Part shown: piece by piece, positions 22,288-33,088 of the stretch
How positions within the stretch are numbered: the first letter of the stretch is position 1
How the letters are laid out: each line of letters opens with the position of its first letter
NCBI RefSeq assembly: GCF_003544835.1
Contig: NZ_CP032099.1
Span: forward strand, 1,364,001 to 1,428,000
Length of the DNA: 64,000 bases
Direction of reading: 5' to 3'
Source of the DNA: Aliarcobacter skirrowii CCUG 10374
Lineage (GTDB): Bacteria; Campylobacterota; Campylobacteria; Campylobacterales; Arcobacteraceae
Notes under the pieces: generated by a model
What the model was told of the DNA's origin: nothing
Databases searched by the model: none
Seen by the model: the letters and a program-made list of their open reading frames with translations, nothing else
Position numbers and translations under genes: made by a program

Positions 22288-23720
22288 TAAATATTAATTT
22301 TAAACCAAATATTTTAGTAATTGGTGATCTTATGATTGATCACTATTTGTGGGGAAGTTGCGATAGAATTTCACCAGAAGCTCCAGTTCAGGTTGTAAAT
22401 GTAAAAAAAGAGAACTCAGTTTTAGGTGGAGCTGGAAATGTAATCAATAATCTAGTAAGTCTAGGAAGCAGTGTTGAAGTTATTAGTGTAATTGGTGATG
22501 ATAGTGTTGCAAATGAACTTAAAACTTTACTTTCAAATATTGGTGTATCTTTCGATAACTTGGTTGTTGAAAAAGGAAGAAAAACATCTAAAAAAAGCCG
22601 TCTTATGGCTTCAAATCAACAAGTTTTAAGATATGATAGCGAAAGTGTAGATGAGATTTCAAAAAATAGTTCAAATAAAATTTTAGAGATTTTAGAGAAA
22701 AATATAAAAAATTATAGTGCAATAATTTTATCTGATTATAAAAAGGGTGTTTTAACTACTACTTTAACTCAAGATATTATAAAACTTGCAAACAGAAATA
22801 AAATAAAAGTTTTAGCAGATCCAAAAGGTAAAGATTTTAGTAAATATAAAGGTGCTTATACATTAACTCCAAATAAAAAAGAGGCTATGGAAGCTACAAA
22901 TATTGATATAAAAGATGAGAAATCTTTAGTTGAAGCACTAAAAAGTTTAAAACAAAATTGCAATTTGGAAGTTTCACTTATAACTTTAAGTGAGCAAGGA
23001 ATTGCAATATTTGATGATGAGCTATTTACAAGTCCAACAGCAGCTAGAGAAGTATTTGATGTAACAGGAGCTGGAGATACTGTAATTGCTTCAATTACAT
23101 TTGCTCTTTCTTGTGGAGTTGATATTAAAAAGGCTCTATATTTTGCAAACTTAGCAGCTGGAGTTGTTGTAGGGAAAATTGGAAGTGCAACTGCCTCTTT
23201 AGATGAGATTTATGAGTATGAATCTCAACTTAATAAATCAAGTTCATCAAGCCATATAAAAACATTTGATGAGATTGAAAAATTAGCAAAAAAACTTCAC
23301 TCTCAAGGTAAAAAAATAGTATTTACAAATGGTTGCTTTGATATTTTACATGTTGGTCATGTAAAATATTTGGAAGAGGCAAAAAGCTATGGAGATGTTT
23401 TAATTTTGGGATTAAATGCTGATAGTAGTGTAAGAAAATTAAAAGGTTCAAGCAGACCAATAAACAGTCAAGATGATAGAGCATATATTTTAGCTTCACT
23501 TGAAAGTGTTGATTATGTAGTTATTTTTGAAGAAGAGACACCTTATGAACTAATCAAACTAATCAAACCTCATGTTTTAGTAAAAGGTGGTGATTATGAA
23601 GGTAAAGAGGTTGTTGGACAAGATATAGCAGATGAGTTAAAACTTGTTCAATTTGTAGATGGTAAAAGTACAACAAACACAATAAAAAGGATAAATGAAA
23701 ATGCAAAATGCAATAATTAA
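22284..23720 (+). CDS. hldE: Bifunctional heptose 7-phosphate kinase / heptose 1-phosphate adenylyltransferase
   Basis: The 478-residue protein fuses a ribokinase-type kinase (residues about 8-315; ATP signature DVTGAGDT) to a nucleotidyltransferase (about 345-478; [19 protein letters not shown] with the HxGH motif). It phosphorylates heptose 7-phosphate at C1 and then adenylates the product of GmhB. Both domains are complete. ADP-heptose and heptose bisphosphate are known ALPK1/TIFA agonists in related pathogens. Confidence 0.96.
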   Translation: MININFKPNILVIGDLMIDHYLWGSCDRISPEAPVQVVNVKKENSVLGGAGNVINNLVSLGSSVEVISVIGDDSVANELKTLLSNIGVSFDNLVVEKGRKTSKKSRLMASNQQVLRYDSESVDEISKNSSNKILEILEKNIKNYSAIILSDYKKGVLTTTLTQDIIKLANRNKIKVLADPKGKDFSKYKGAYTLTPNKKEAMEATNIDIKDEKSLVEALKSLKQNCNLEVSLITLSEQGIAIFDDELFTSPTAAREVFDVTGAGDTVIASITFALSCGVDIKKALYFANLAAGVVVGKIGSATASLDEIYEYESQLNKSSSSSHIKTFDEIEKLAKKLHSQGKKIVFTNGCFDILHVGHVKYLEEAKSYGDVLILGLNADSSVRKLKGSSRPINSQDDRAYILASLESVDYVVIFEEETPYELIKLIKPHVLVKGGDYEGKEVVGQDIADELKLVQFVDGKSTTNTIKRINENAKCNN

Positions 23721-24270
23721 AGAGTTTTTAGCTCACCAAGAGACAATTGCTAAAGTAATAGAGACTATGCAAGAGCCACTTTTAGAGGCTTCAAAACTTG
23801 CAGTTGAAACTTTAAGAGCGGGAAATAAAGTTTTACTTTGTGGAAATGGTGGAAGTGCAGCAGATGCACAGCATATTGCAGCAGAGCTTACAGGAAGATA
23901 TAAAACTGAAAGAAGAGGATTACCAGGAATTGCTCTTACAACTGATACAAGTGCATTAACAGCTATTGGAAATGATTATGGATATGATAGAGTTTTTGAT
24001 AGACAAGTTGAAGCATTGGCACAAAAAGGCGATTTATTAATAGGAATTTCAACTTCTGGAAATAGTAAAAATGTAATAAATGCTTTAAAAGTTGCAAGAG
24101 AAATGGGATGCAAAACTTTAGGATTAACTGGACGAGATGGTGGAGCTATGAATGAGCTCTGTGATATAAACTTGGTTGTTCCTTCAAATGATACACCTAG
24201 AATTCAAGAGATGCATATTCTTTTTGCACATACAATTTGTCAAATTATTGACAATGAATTAAGTAATTAA
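23695..24270 (+). CDS. gmhA: Sedoheptulose 7-phosphate isomerase
   Basis: GmhA makes D-glycero-D-manno-heptose 7-phosphate from sedoheptulose 7-phosphate, the first step of ADP-heptose synthesis. The 191-residue SIS-domain protein has [21 protein letters not shown] and the phosphate loop [11 protein letters not shown]. The gene overlaps the end of hldE by 26 bp; the ATG at 23701 is an equally good start. Confidence 0.95.
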   Translation: MKMQNAIIKEFLAHQETIAKVIETMQEPLLEASKLAVETLRAGNKVLLCGNGGSAADAQHIAAELTGRYKTERRGLPGIALTTDTSALTAIGNDYGYDRVFDRQVEALAQKGDLLIGISTSGNSKNVINALKVAREMGCKTLGLTGRDGGAMNELCDINLVVPSNDTPRIQEMHILFAHTICQIIDNELSN

Positions 24271-24272
24271 CT

Positions 24273-24295
24273 GTTAGAAGATTCACTCTTCTAAC
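24273..24295. terminator. Bidirectional terminator between gmhA and waaF
   Basis: GTTAGAAGA and TCTTCTAAC form a perfect 9-bp stem around a 5-nt loop. It sits directly after the gmhA stop codon and includes the waaF stop codon, serving two convergent operons. Confidence 0.55.
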
Positions 24296-25227
24296 AAACT
24301 AATAGCTTCTAAAACCTCATTTGCTTTTATCTGCTTCATACAATCATGATGTTTTAAGGGACACTCTCTTTTCATACAAGGAGAGCAAGATAGGTTTTTT
24401 GTAACAATTATTCCATCTGGATTTCTCCACTGATTTGTCTCTTTATATTTTGTTGGTCCAAAAATTGATATAGTTTTAATTTTATAAGCAGCAGCTATAT
24501 GCATAGGACCACTATCATTTGTAATAAATAGACTTAGACCTGCTATTTTTTCTATAAGTTCAGGAATAGTCGTCTTCCCAGCTAAATTTTGATAGTTTCG
24601 CACTCCTTGTCTAACCAACTCATATTCAATATCTTTTGCAATATCTGTTTCAGCTGGACCTCCAAAAATTACAATATCATATTTTAAAGCTAAAGTTATT
24701 GCAACCTTTGCAAACTCTTCTGGATACCATCTTTTAGCACTTCCATATGTTGCACCTGGATTTATTCCTAATGTTTTTTTAGGATATTTATATGGAGTAA
24801 AATATAGTTTTAAATCCCCTACTTCATTATCTGTTTTTAAAACTTTGTTTACAAAATCGTTATATCGAATAGCTAAATGAATCTCATTTTTTGTAAGTCT
24901 TTTGTAATTGAACTTCTTTTTTGCTTTTATAAAAAACATCATAAATTTTGATGATATACTTCTTCTAAAAGATATGGCTAAATCAACTTTTCCAATACTT
25001 TTTGCTAATTTGATTAAAGCTTTATATCTATTTTTCTCTTTTTTTGTCTCATCAACTATTATTTGTTTAATATTTGGATAGTTACTAAAAGCTTGTGTAG
25101 ATACATATGAACCTAAAAGTATGATTTTAGCATCTGGATATGTTTTTATTATATTTTGTATAGCTGGTGTTGCCATAATTGCATCCCCAAGCCACGAAGG
25201 AATCTCTATAAATATCGTTTTAACCAT
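24283..25227 (-). CDS. waaF: ADP-heptose:LPS heptosyltransferase II
   Basis: A GT9 enzyme that adds the second L,D-heptose to the inner core. The 314-residue protein has the N-terminal IEIPSWLGDAIMATPAIQ motif, NPGATYGSAKRWYPEEFA (donor domain start, typical of WaaF) and FITNDSGPMHIAAA. A C-terminal cysteine cluster (CSPCMKRECPLKHHDC) is common in this subgroup. It is the last gene of the long minus-strand LOS block. Confidence 0.92.
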   Translation of the reverse strand: MVKTIFIEIPSWLGDAIMATPAIQNIIKTYPDAKIILLGSYVSTQAFSNYPNIKQIIVDETKKEKNRYKALIKLAKSIGKVDLAISFRRSISSKFMMFFIKAKKKFNYKRLTKNEIHLAIRYNDFVNKVLKTDNEVGDLKLYFTPYKYPKKTLGINPGATYGSAKRWYPEEFAKVAITLALKYDIVIFGGPAETDIAKDIEYELVRQGVRNYQNLAGKTTIPELIEKIAGLSLFITNDSGPMHIAAAYKIKTISIFGPTKYKETNQWRNPDGIIVTKNLSCSPCMKRECPLKHHDCMKQIKANEVLEAISLLEE

Positions 25228-25236
25228 TTTGTAACC

Positions 25237-27183
25237 TTATTCTTTTATGTTTAGCCATCTATTTTTATCTAAAAGGTATGATTCAAAACTATCAATAGCT
25301 TTTAGCTCTTTTTCTAATTTAGTTTTTAACTCATCTTTACAACTAGAATTTGTAGTATCTTTATAGTTAAACATAATATAGCAATCTTCTGTGATAAGAC
25401 CTATTTGATCCCCACCAAATGTATAAACAAATCTATTTTTAGAACTCTCATCAAATAAAGAGTTACCCATTGAACTAAAGCTATTTTCAAACCCTAATAT
25501 ATCAATGATTGTAGGTTTAATATCATTTTGAGAACCTAAAATATCAATCTCTTTTGGTTTAAAAATCTTTGGTGCATAGATTAAAAGTGGAATTCTATAA
25601 CCTTCTATATTAGAAACTATCTTATCGTCAGGTCTTAAATCTTTTGCTATATTTCCCAAAGCATTCCCACTTCCATGATCTGATGTAAATATAAAAATAG
25701 TATTATCAAACCAAGGCTCTTTTTTAACACCTTCTATAAATCTCTCTATTGCATTATCAACATAGATTAAACTATTTAAATATCCATAATAGTTCTTTAA
25801 ATCGTGAGGATATCTCTCAAATTTAGCACTTGGAAGATGAAAATCGCTATGATTTGTAGAAGTAAACATAAAAGTTAAAAAAGGCTCTTGTATAGTGTTT
25901 AATTTTTGATGCATAAAGCTAAACATATTATAATCATAAGTTCCTGTATCTGGCTCTCTTCCTTCATCAACAGCTTCAACATTTGGCATATCTTCAGCTC
26001 CATAAAACTGATCAAAACCAGCCAATAATGAAACAGAATCTACTCTATATGATCTTCTATTTGAACTTTGTGCTGCAATTGTAGAGTATCCATTTTGTTT
26101 TGCTATTTGTCCTAAATAGCTTAAGTTTGTAAGTTCTAAACCATTTCCTAAATATTGAAATCCAGCTGGTAAAGTTATTCCTGTATAAACTGATGTTATT
26201 CCATAAATAGATCTATAACCATTTGCATAGAAATTTGTATATTTAAGTCCTTCATTTGAGAGCTTTTTGAAATATGGTGTTACATTTAACTCTTTATATT
26301 TTGTAAACCCATCAATATGTTCAGCACCCCAAGACTCAAGCAAAACAATAACAATATTGTATTGATTTTTATTCTCTTTTGTTTTTAAAGCTCTTTGTGC
26401 TGGATAATCATCATTTATAAAAATAAATTTATCACTTTTTAAAAACTCTTTTGCGATTGATTGTGCTTCTTCAAAATTCATTAAGTTTATTCTCTTGCCA
26501 CCTTGATAAACACCTAAAGTTCTATAAAATGAGTAAAAACCATTTATAGCTAAAACTCCTGAGCTAGTTTTTGAAACAGCATAAGCATCTACAATTCCAA
26601 ATGATTTTCTCTCAAAACTATTTCTAATTCCTGCAAACAACATAAGAATAATTAAAAAAAAGTAAAAATAGTCTCTTTTTCTTAAAAATTGATTTTTCAA
26701 AGGCGATTTAAAAATTTTAACAAATAAAAGAGTAAGTAGAATAAATATAATAAACGATGTGATAGTGTAGTAAATTAGTGAACCAAAAGCCATATCAAAT
26801 ATTATATTCATATCATCTGCTAAGCTCAAAAGTTCATTTGAAACATGTCTTTGACTAAACTCAAAATATATAATATCTGCTATACATAGAGCTAAAATAG
26901 AGATAAAAACTAAACTCCATAAAATAGCTAAAAAAACTCTATAATAAATATTAAATGTAAATTTAAAGGGTAAAAGAAGAAGTAAAATAAATATTCCAAC
27001 AAATGTAAAAAGAGTAATAATATCAACTCTTAAACCAAATATAAAAGATATAAATGTCTCATAAAATGTTAAATCTTCAAAAAAATATTGATATTTAAAA
27101 TAGAAAAAGATTCTAAGAGAAGATAGTATAAGCAAAGATAAAATAATTGCTGTAAAAGTTTGCGTATATCTATTCTTAAACAT
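25237..27183 (-). CDS. LtaS/MdoB-type membrane sulfatase-fold transferase
   Basis: About 648 residues, with five N-terminal membrane segments (within about 10-200) and a periplasmic alkaline-phosphatase-fold domain (about 265-610). Metal and active-site motifs are visible: IVLLESWGAEH, ANGYRSIYGITSVYTG (nucleophile region) and FTSDHGSGNALG. Relatives transfer phosphoglycerol or phosphoethanolamine to glycans or lipids. Position inside the LOS locus suggests decoration of the core or lipid A, but the donor cannot be read from sequence. The ATG at 27183 (M-F-K-N-R-Y) is preferred to one 24 bp upstream. Confidence 0.85.
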   Translation of the reverse strand: MFKNRYTQTFTAIILSLLILSSLRIFFYFKYQYFFEDLTFYETFISFIFGLRVDIITLFTFVGIFILLLLLPFKFTFNIYYRVFLAILWSLVFISILALCIADIIYFEFSQRHVSNELLSLADDMNIIFDMAFGSLIYYTITSFIIFILLTLLFVKIFKSPLKNQFLRKRDYFYFFLIILMLFAGIRNSFERKSFGIVDAYAVSKTSSGVLAINGFYSFYRTLGVYQGGKRINLMNFEEAQSIAKEFLKSDKFIFINDDYPAQRALKTKENKNQYNIVIVLLESWGAEHIDGFTKYKELNVTPYFKKLSNEGLKYTNFYANGYRSIYGITSVYTGITLPAGFQYLGNGLELTNLSYLGQIAKQNGYSTIAAQSSNRRSYRVDSVSLLAGFDQFYGAEDMPNVEAVDEGREPDTGTYDYNMFSFMHQKLNTIQEPFLTFMFTSTNHSDFHLPSAKFERYPHDLKNYYGYLNSLIYVDNAIERFIEGVKKEPWFDNTIFIFTSDHGSGNALGNIAKDLRPDDKIVSNIEGYRIPLLIYAPKIFKPKEIDILGSQNDIKPTIIDILGFENSFSSMGNSLFDESSKNRFVYTFGGDQIGLITEDCYIMFNYKDTTNSSCKDELKTKLEKELKAIDSFESYLLDKNRWLNIKE

Positions 27184-28246
27184 TTTGTAACATTTCCTTA
27201 AAGGCATAAAATTGTGGATATTTTAAAATTTTTCCATCTCTATTATCAACTAAACCATAACCAGGTGCGATTAGTTGATGCCAGAAAACTTTTTTTATTT
27301 TTTTTGAATCTCGTGCAATTTTAAGATAATCCAACATATATTTTGTATAATCTTCACAACTTACACACTCTTTTTCACTTGTAGGTGCATATGGAACTGT
27401 GTTTGATATTGGCCAATTAACTTCTGTAATATATATATCATCACTTAAAGTTTTTGGGCTTAATTTTACAAGTGAAAAAAGCATATCTATTTTATTTTTT
27501 GTATCAAAAAAACCATACTGAGTATTTTGTGGTTTTCCCCTTCTATCTACATAAAGTAGTGCTGAAGTGATATCATATTTAATATTTTGAAAATTAAACA
27601 TAGCTCTTGCATTGTAGTAGTATTCAAAATCTATAACAGATGGTCCAAGAAGTTTTATATTTGTATATTTTTGCTCTTTTAGTTTTTGTGCAACTTTATA
27701 AAATCTTATAAACTCCTCTACACTAAAAAATCCCCATTTCAATCTATTTATTGTAGTTCCTATTTGAAACTCATTTGAAATATTTTTAAATTTTTTAAAT
27801 ATTAAATCTAAATTTTTCTCTAAGATTTCATGATTTTCAATATTAAATCTATCTTGAATAATATTTATCAAGATATTTTTAGGAGTTTTTAAATTAAAAC
27901 TTTGTGCAAAATTTACATAAGAGTCAATATTTAAAATATCACTTAATGGAACTCTAATAATTAGATTTTTTACACCCAACTCTTCAATTAAATCTTGCTG
28001 AGTATTTTTACCATCATCTTTATCTAAATTTACTCCAAGTCCAATAAAATCTTTATTTGAAGTTTCTATTTTTCCACGAAATAGTTTCATAAAAAGAATT
28101 GATAAAGGCAAAATAAAAAGTGAAGTAAGAATAAGTTTTATAAAATCTTTTTTATGCTGTTTTCTCATGACTTTTTTAAAAGCTTTATCTTTTATAACAT
28201 GTGGTTGATCTGAGAAATTATCCCAAACAAAATGTTTATTTGACAT
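27176..28246 (-). CDS. Membrane-anchored protein with glycosidase-like TIM-barrel features, unknown function
   Basis: The 356-residue protein has a basic cytoplasmic start, one membrane segment (about 36-56) and a long extracytoplasmic domain. The domain starts with FIGLGVNLDKDDGKN and has strand-like repeats (NLIIRVPLSDI, EFQIGTTINRLKWG, NIKLLGPSVIDFEYYYN, IYITEVNWPIS) resembling family 39/5-like glycoside hydrolase barrels; the glutamate in ITEVNWP is placed like a catalytic residue. The family cannot be named with certainty. The gene overlaps the LtaS-type gene and the GT9 gene, which ties it to LOS assembly. Confidence 0.55.
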   Translation of the reverse strand: MSNKHFVWDNFSDQPHVIKDKAFKKVMRKQHKKDFIKLILTSLFILPLSILFMKLFRGKIETSNKDFIGLGVNLDKDDGKNTQQDLIEELGVKNLIIRVPLSDILNIDSYVNFAQSFNLKTPKNILINIIQDRFNIENHEILEKNLDLIFKKFKNISNEFQIGTTINRLKWGFFSVEEFIRFYKVAQKLKEQKYTNIKLLGPSVIDFEYYYNARAMFNFQNIKYDITSALLYVDRRGKPQNTQYGFFDTKNKIDMLFSLVKLSPKTLSDDIYITEVNWPISNTVPYAPTSEKECVSCEDYTKYMLDYLKIARDSKKIKKVFWHQLIAPGYGLVDNRDGKILKYPQFYAFKEMLQNV

Positions 28247-29159
28247 CTAAAATCTCTTTTAAACAATTTTCTATTTTGATGTAATCATCTTTTGAATAGT
28301 TTTTATTTAGCATAAAATTATTTTGATATTTTTCATCACTTATAGTTGCCCATCTTTTACTACTTGCAAATAAACTATCTCCAAAAAATGATAAAGTTTT
28401 TGAGTTTGTTGCACCTGCAAGATGCATAGGTCCTGTTGAAGTGCTTACAAAAAGAGTTGAAGATGCAATATATTTTGTAAATTCAAGCAAAGTACCTTTT
28501 GAGTTATAAATTGTAGCTTTGAAATCTAGTTTTGACTCAATATACTCTTTTGATTTTTCATCATCAGGTCCAAAAGAGAAAACTACTTCATACTCACTAT
28601 CTTTAATACTTCTTGCTAAACTCAAATAATCATCTAAGCTCAAATTTCCATCGCTACTTCCACCAAAACCAGCATGAAAAATTACTCTTTTATCTTTTTT
28701 TACATCAAGATTTAAAAGTGGTCTTTTAAAATCTAGTTTTATATCAGGAAAAATAGCTTTTGCCAAATCAAGATTATATTGCCACTCTGTTTTTTCTACC
28801 TTGCTTCTTCTTTGTTTAACTCTAATATTAAAAAATATTTGTGCAATTTTTGTGGCAGGTGCAACTCTTTTTTTGATTCTACTTTTAAATAATAAAATTG
28901 CCAAAGAGGTATCTATAAAACAAGATATTGATACATCAAACTTTTTTGATTTTATATCTTGTAGAGTCTTATTTAAATCACTTTTATCATATAAAATCAC
29001 ATCATCTATAAAATCTAAACTCTTTGCAAAATCAAAATTGATTTTAGATACAAGGGCTGTTAATTTTGTAGATGGGTATTGCTCTTTTATAGCTTTAAAA
29101 AGAGGTAAACTAACTAAAAAATCACCTATTTTATCGTGTCTTGTGATTAAAAGATTCAA
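28236..29159 (-). CDS. GT9 heptosyltransferase-like protein
   Basis: The 307-residue protein has the GT9 start RHDKIGDFLVSLPLFKAI, a central VIFHAGFGGSSDGNLSL and the donor motif FVSTSTGPMHLAGATNS. It is a third GT9 enzyme beside WaaF and WaaC and likely adds an extra heptose or related sugar to the core. It overlaps the kinase gene upstream by 4 bp and the anchored unknown protein downstream by 11 bp. Confidence 0.82.
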   Translation of the reverse strand: MNLLITRHDKIGDFLVSLPLFKAIKEQYPSTKLTALVSKINFDFAKSLDFIDDVILYDKSDLNKTLQDIKSKKFDVSISCFIDTSLAILLFKSRIKKRVAPATKIAQIFFNIRVKQRRSKVEKTEWQYNLDLAKAIFPDIKLDFKRPLLNLDVKKDKRVIFHAGFGGSSDGNLSLDDYLSLARSIKDSEYEVVFSFGPDDEKSKEYIESKLDFKATIYNSKGTLLEFTKYIASSTLFVSTSTGPMHLAGATNSKTLSFFGDSLFASSKRWATISDEKYQNNFMLNKNYSKDDYIKIENCLKEILDVK

Positions 29160-29902
29160 TTTCTTCCTCTTATTTTTCTTTTAAATTCTACAAAGTTTTT
29201 TAATTTTTTATCATATTTTTTCAAAATATCAATAGCTATTTTTTCATTAGTTTGTAATAATTTTGCATACTCAGTTGCAATTAATTTTAAACTATCTTCA
29301 TCTAACCATAATTTTGCAAAATTATCTAAACCAGTTTCTAAATCAATATTTTTAAATTCCATTCTATTTATATCAACTATACTAAAATCATACTCATCAT
29401 TTTTATTTTTAAAAACTAGTATATTGCCAGCTGAATAATCTTTGTGATAAACACTATTTTTATGTAAATTATAAGTAAATGCAACAAATCTTTTTATAAT
29501 TAATTCTCTATCATTTAGCATAGTATTTCTTAATGGCTCACGAATAGTAAATAAATAATTTAATTTTTCACTAATAAAAAAACTTTCTTTAAATAAAAAA
29601 CTTCTATAAAACTCAATATATCCAATAGGATTGGGTGTATTTATATTTAATTGTTTAAGTTTTACAGCATTCTCGTAAGATTTTTTTGCTTTTGAATCTC
29701 TAAAATAGGCATAAACTATTTGATTTAAAATATTTGGGATTTTAAAAGCCTTGACAACTGTTTGAACATTTTTATATTCTATAACTTTTAATTCATTTCT
29801 TGCTTTATGAATGGTGTTTGAGTTTTGTTTAAAAAAATCTTTTATATTTAACAAAAAATCTTTAATATTTTCATAATTTTTATTTAATTTATATTTAATC
29901 AA
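29156..29902 (-). CDS. LPS core kinase-like protein (WaaP/KdkA type)
   Basis: The 248-residue protein has a small-molecule/protein-kinase-like fold: VYHKDYSAGNILVF is the catalytic loop (HxD..N) and FSIVDINRMEF the metal-binding Asp segment. WaaP and KdkA kinases phosphorylate heptose or Kdo in the inner core. Position between a GT9 and a GT2 gene supports this. The exact acceptor is unknown. Confidence 0.72.
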   Translation of the reverse strand: MIKYKLNKNYENIKDFLLNIKDFFKQNSNTIHKARNELKVIEYKNVQTVVKAFKIPNILNQIVYAYFRDSKAKKSYENAVKLKQLNINTPNPIGYIEFYRSFLFKESFFISEKLNYLFTIREPLRNTMLNDRELIIKRFVAFTYNLHKNSVYHKDYSAGNILVFKNKNDEYDFSIVDINRMEFKNIDLETGLDNFAKLWLDEDSLKLIATEYAKLLQTNEKIAIDILKKYDKKLKNFVEFKRKIRGRN

Positions 29903-29905
29903 ATC

Positions 29906-30676
29906 TTAGCCTTTTACATTTCTTTGCATATCCAACATAATAGCATACTTCATATATGAACTATATGCTGAAATCACTGCTACATTCCATCCATTAATTC
30001 CATGAAATGCTCCAGCTTTTAATATTAAAGCTTTAAATAAAGCTCCTAATCCATGAATAATTGGATCAAAGACTGTTGCTTTTTTACCTTCTTCGTGTGC
30101 TAAAATTGCACCTCTTTTTATAAATTTTTCAGTTGTTCTTATCATATGTATATAATCATCATAAGAGTAATGCAACATATCAGCTTTTAAATCACAAACA
30201 CTTTTTGCTTCAACTCTAGCATGTCCTTTTGCAGTTGAAAAACCACATTTTTTACGATTATAAAGTCTTACAACTCTATCTGGATACCAAAGTTTTATAT
30301 AGTTTTTTCCAACAAATGTTTTTCTAGCAAATGAATACCCATCATAAAAACTATTTTCTAAATCCAATTTTTTTATCTCTTCTATTGCATTTAAATCAAG
30401 TCTTTCATCAGCATCTATACTTAAGATCCAGTCATTTGAAGCATAAGGTGCACCAAATGCTTTTTGTGGTCCATCTCCCAAATATCCTTGTTTTATAACT
30501 TTTGCACCTAAACTTTCTGCAATTTCACAAGTTCTATCACTACTTAATGAATCAACTACTAAAACTTCATCACACACACTTTGAACAGATTTAATAACTG
30601 CTTCAATATTTTTTTCTTCATTTAGAGTAATAATATTCGCTGTAATTTTCAAACTTTTCTCCTTAATCATTTCCAA
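29906..30676 (-). CDS. Glycosyltransferase family 2, WaaE-like
   Basis: The 256-residue GT-A protein has [20 protein letters not shown] at its start, [19 protein letters not shown] and the metal motif [31 protein letters not shown] is typical of the WaaE/KdtX group, which adds glucose to heptose I of the inner core. It overlaps ugd by 14 bp and is followed by the core kinase. Confidence 0.85.
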   Translation of the reverse strand: MEMIKEKSLKITANIITLNEEKNIEAVIKSVQSVCDEVLVVDSLSSDRTCEIAESLGAKVIKQGYLGDGPQKAFGAPYASNDWILSIDADERLDLNAIEEIKKLDLENSFYDGYSFARKTFVGKNYIKLWYPDRVVRLYNRKKCGFSTAKGHARVEAKSVCDLKADMLHYSYDDYIHMIRTTEKFIKRGAILAHEEGKKATVFDPIIHGLGALFKALILKAGAFHGINGWNVAVISAYSSYMKYAIMLDMQRNVKG

Positions 30677-31829
30677 AAATATCTCTAGTATAAACTTTTT
30701 CTTCTACATCTTTAAGATTTTCGTTTAATCTATTTGCTACTATTACATCTGATACTTTTTTAAACTCTTCTAAATCTTTTATTACTTTTGAGTTAAAAAA
30801 AGTCTCCTCTTCTAGCACTGGTTCATATATTACTACTTCAATACCTTTTACTTTTATTCTTTTCATTATTCCTTGAATTGCTGAACTTCTAAAATTATCT
30901 GAGCCTGTTTTCATTACAAGTCTATAAATACCTACAATTTTTGGATTTTTTCTAATAATACTATCTGCTATAAAATCTTTTCTTGTAGAGTTGGATTTTA
31001 CAATAGCTTCTATTAAATTACTTGGCACTTCTTTATAATTTGCTAGTAATTGTTTTGTATCTTTAGGTAAGCAATAACCACCATATCCAAAGCTTGGATT
31101 ATTATAATGAGTTCCAATCCTTGGATCTAATCCTACACCATCAATAATTTGTTTAGTATCAAGGTTATGAGTTTGAGCGTAAGAGTCAAGTTCATTAAAG
31201 TAAGCAACTCTCATAGCTAAATATGTATTTGAAAATAGTTTAATAGCTTCTGCTTCAGTTGAATTTGTAAATAAAATTGAAATATCTTTTTTAATAGCAC
31301 CTTGCTCTAGTAGTGAAGCAAAAAGTTCTGCTCTTTTACTTTGTTCACCTACAATTATTCTACTTGGGTATAAATTATCATATAAAGCTTTTCCTTCTCT
31401 TAAAAACTCTGGAGAGAAGATTATATTATTTGTATTAAATTTCTCTTTTAAGCTTTTTGTATATCCAACAGGAACTGTACTTTTTATAATCATAGTTGCA
31501 TTTGCATTTATCTCTAATACATCTTTAATTACTGCTTCAACACTTTTTGTGTTAAAGTAGTTAGTTTGTGGATCATAATCAGTAGGAGTTGCAATAATTA
31601 TAAAATCAGCATCTTTATAAGCTTCATTCTTATCTAAAGTAGCTTTAAAATTTATGTTATCTTTTTTTAAATACTCTTTAATCTCCTTATCTTCAATAGG
31701 AGATATTTTATTGTTAATCATCTCTACTTTAGAAGGAATTATATCAAGAGCAACTACTTCATTGTGTTTAGCTAAGAGTAATCCATTTGATAAGCCTACA
31801 TATCCTGTTCCTGCTATTGCTATTTTCAT
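30663..31829 (-). CDS. ugd: UDP-glucose 6-dehydrogenase / nucleotide-sugar dehydrogenase
   Basis: Enzymes of this family oxidise UDP-glucose to UDP-glucuronate with two NAD+. The 388-residue protein has [19 protein letters not shown] at the N-terminus, [14 protein letters not shown], the lysine/asparagine segment [20 protein letters not shown] and the catalytic cysteine in [14 protein letters not shown]. It probably supplies a uronic acid for the LOS. UDP-glucose is the most likely substrate, but other UDP-hexoses cannot be excluded. It overlaps waaL by 4 bp. Confidence 0.9.
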   Translation of the reverse strand: MKIAIAGTGYVGLSNGLLLAKHNEVVALDIIPSKVEMINNKISPIEDKEIKEYLKKDNINFKATLDKNEAYKDADFIIIATPTDYDPQTNYFNTKSVEAVIKDVLEINANATMIIKSTVPVGYTKSLKEKFNTNNIIFSPEFLREGKALYDNLYPSRIIVGEQSKRAELFASLLEQGAIKKDISILFTNSTEAEAIKLFSNTYLAMRVAYFNELDSYAQTHNLDTKQIIDGVGLDPRIGTHYNNPSFGYGGYCLPKDTKQLLANYKEVPSNLIEAIVKSNSTRKDFIADSIIRKNPKIVGIYRLVMKTGSDNFRSSAIQGIMKRIKVKGIEVVIYEPVLEEETFFNSKVIKDLEEFKKVSDVIVANRLNENLKDVEEKVYTRDIFGND

Positions 31830-33088
31830 ATTATTTTTTTATCTCCTATTTTATATTTTGAATTCTCTTTTATAGTGATTGATAATAAAACAAAAACTAA
31901 TATAAAAAAATTATCAAAATTACTCATTTGTATAATACTATCACCTACACCATTTATAAAAAACATAGAGTAAAAAACAAGTGCTATATAAAAGAAATCT
32001 TTTTCTTGCTTATATAATATTTTTAGAAGAAAAACAATACTTATCAAAAATATAAAATAACCAAAAATTCCAAATTTAGCTATATATTCAAAATAATGAT
32101 TATGGTAGTGAGTTATCCAACCATTCAATATCTCTGAATTTTGATTTTTATACTCTTCAAGTTCTACAAATGCATCCCCTACTCCTGTTCCGAATAAAAA
32201 ATTTTTTGGTATAAGCTCTGTTGCGGCATTCCACATAAATAATCTAGCTCCCCAGCTTCCAACATATTCTTTATTTTCATAAGCATGTTGTAACTGTTGA
32301 AATCCAAGAAAATATCTATCCATTTTATTAATATTATAAAGGTAAAAAATACAAAGAACCATCAATAAAAATATCAATATTATAATTTTTTTGTATTGAT
32401 ATAAATATTGTCTATAATAAACCATTAACACTATAAGTGAAAATAAAAAACTCAATTGCCCCATTCTTCCATTATTAACAAGAATTGTAAAAAATGAAAA
32501 AATTGCTATAAATAAAAATAAATATTTCAGTTTATTATTTTGTTCTTTTATAGCAAAATAGATAGAAAGTAAAACATTAAATGCCATATAAAAAGTAACA
32601 ACTGCATATGGCAAAATACCTCTTGGATTAGCTTTATTCGATATTTCATCTTTTAATTGAACAGTAAAAAACTCCATATATATAGATAAAGAAAATAGAG
32701 CATATAGTGCGAAACTAAATGTAATAACATAAAATGCCATTTTTACATCTTCTTTATTAAATACAGAAAAAAACACTATTGTAATCATTGGATAATATTT
32801 ATAGTATTCTAGTTCTTCAATACCAATTTTGATGTTATCACTCCAAAATAAAGATAGTATTGCATAAAAAATAAACATATAAAATAAAACTAAAGGCTTA
32901 TTTTTAGATATTTCTTTTAATCTTGTAAAATATCCTCTTTTTTTACCAATAAATAGCCACCAAATAAATAAAAAAATAGTAAGATTACTAAAAAAGCCAC
33001 TAAAAAAATTATATGGTAAGAAGAAAATATATACAAACATATATATTTTAAAATAATCTTGTTTTATTCCTCTAAAATAATCTATCAT
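31826..33088 (-). CDS. O-antigen ligase family membrane protein (WaaL-like)
   Basis: The 420-residue polytopic protein has about ten to twelve membrane segments and one large periplasmic loop (about residues 255-345). The loop carries the Wzy_C-type residues [13 protein letters not shown] and [20 protein letters not shown], including the conserved histidine region (HNHYFE). WaaL joins a polysaccharide from undecaprenyl diphosphate to the lipid A core. No wzy, wzx or wzz is in the window, so the ligand could be a short glycan. Confidence 0.8.
   Translation of the reverse strand: MIDYFRGIKQDYFKIYMFVYIFFLPYNFFSGFFSNLTIFLFIWWLFIGKKRGYFTRLKEISKNKPLVLFYMFIFYAILSLFWSDNIKIGIEELEYYKYYPMITIVFFSVFNKEDVKMAFYVITFSFALYALFSLSIYMEFFTVQLKDEISNKANPRGILPYAVVTFYMAFNVLLSIYFAIKEQNNKLKYLFLFIAIFSFFTILVNNGRMGQLSFLFSLIVLMVYYRQYLYQYKKIIILIFLLMVLCIFYLYNINKMDRYFLGFQQLQHAYENKEYVGSWGARLFMWNAATELIPKNFLFGTGVGDAFVELEEYKNQNSEILNGWITHYHNHYFEYIAKFGIFGYFIFLISIVFLLKILYKQEKDFFYIALVFYSMFFINGVGDSIIQMSNFDNFFILVFVLLSITIKENSKYKIGDKKII

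Noticed and set aside
28801-29184. Open frame of 127 codons opposite the third GT9 gene
   Set aside because: Antisense to a conserved GT9 frame; composition is rich in Leu/Phe/Ser, as shadows in AT-rich DNA are.
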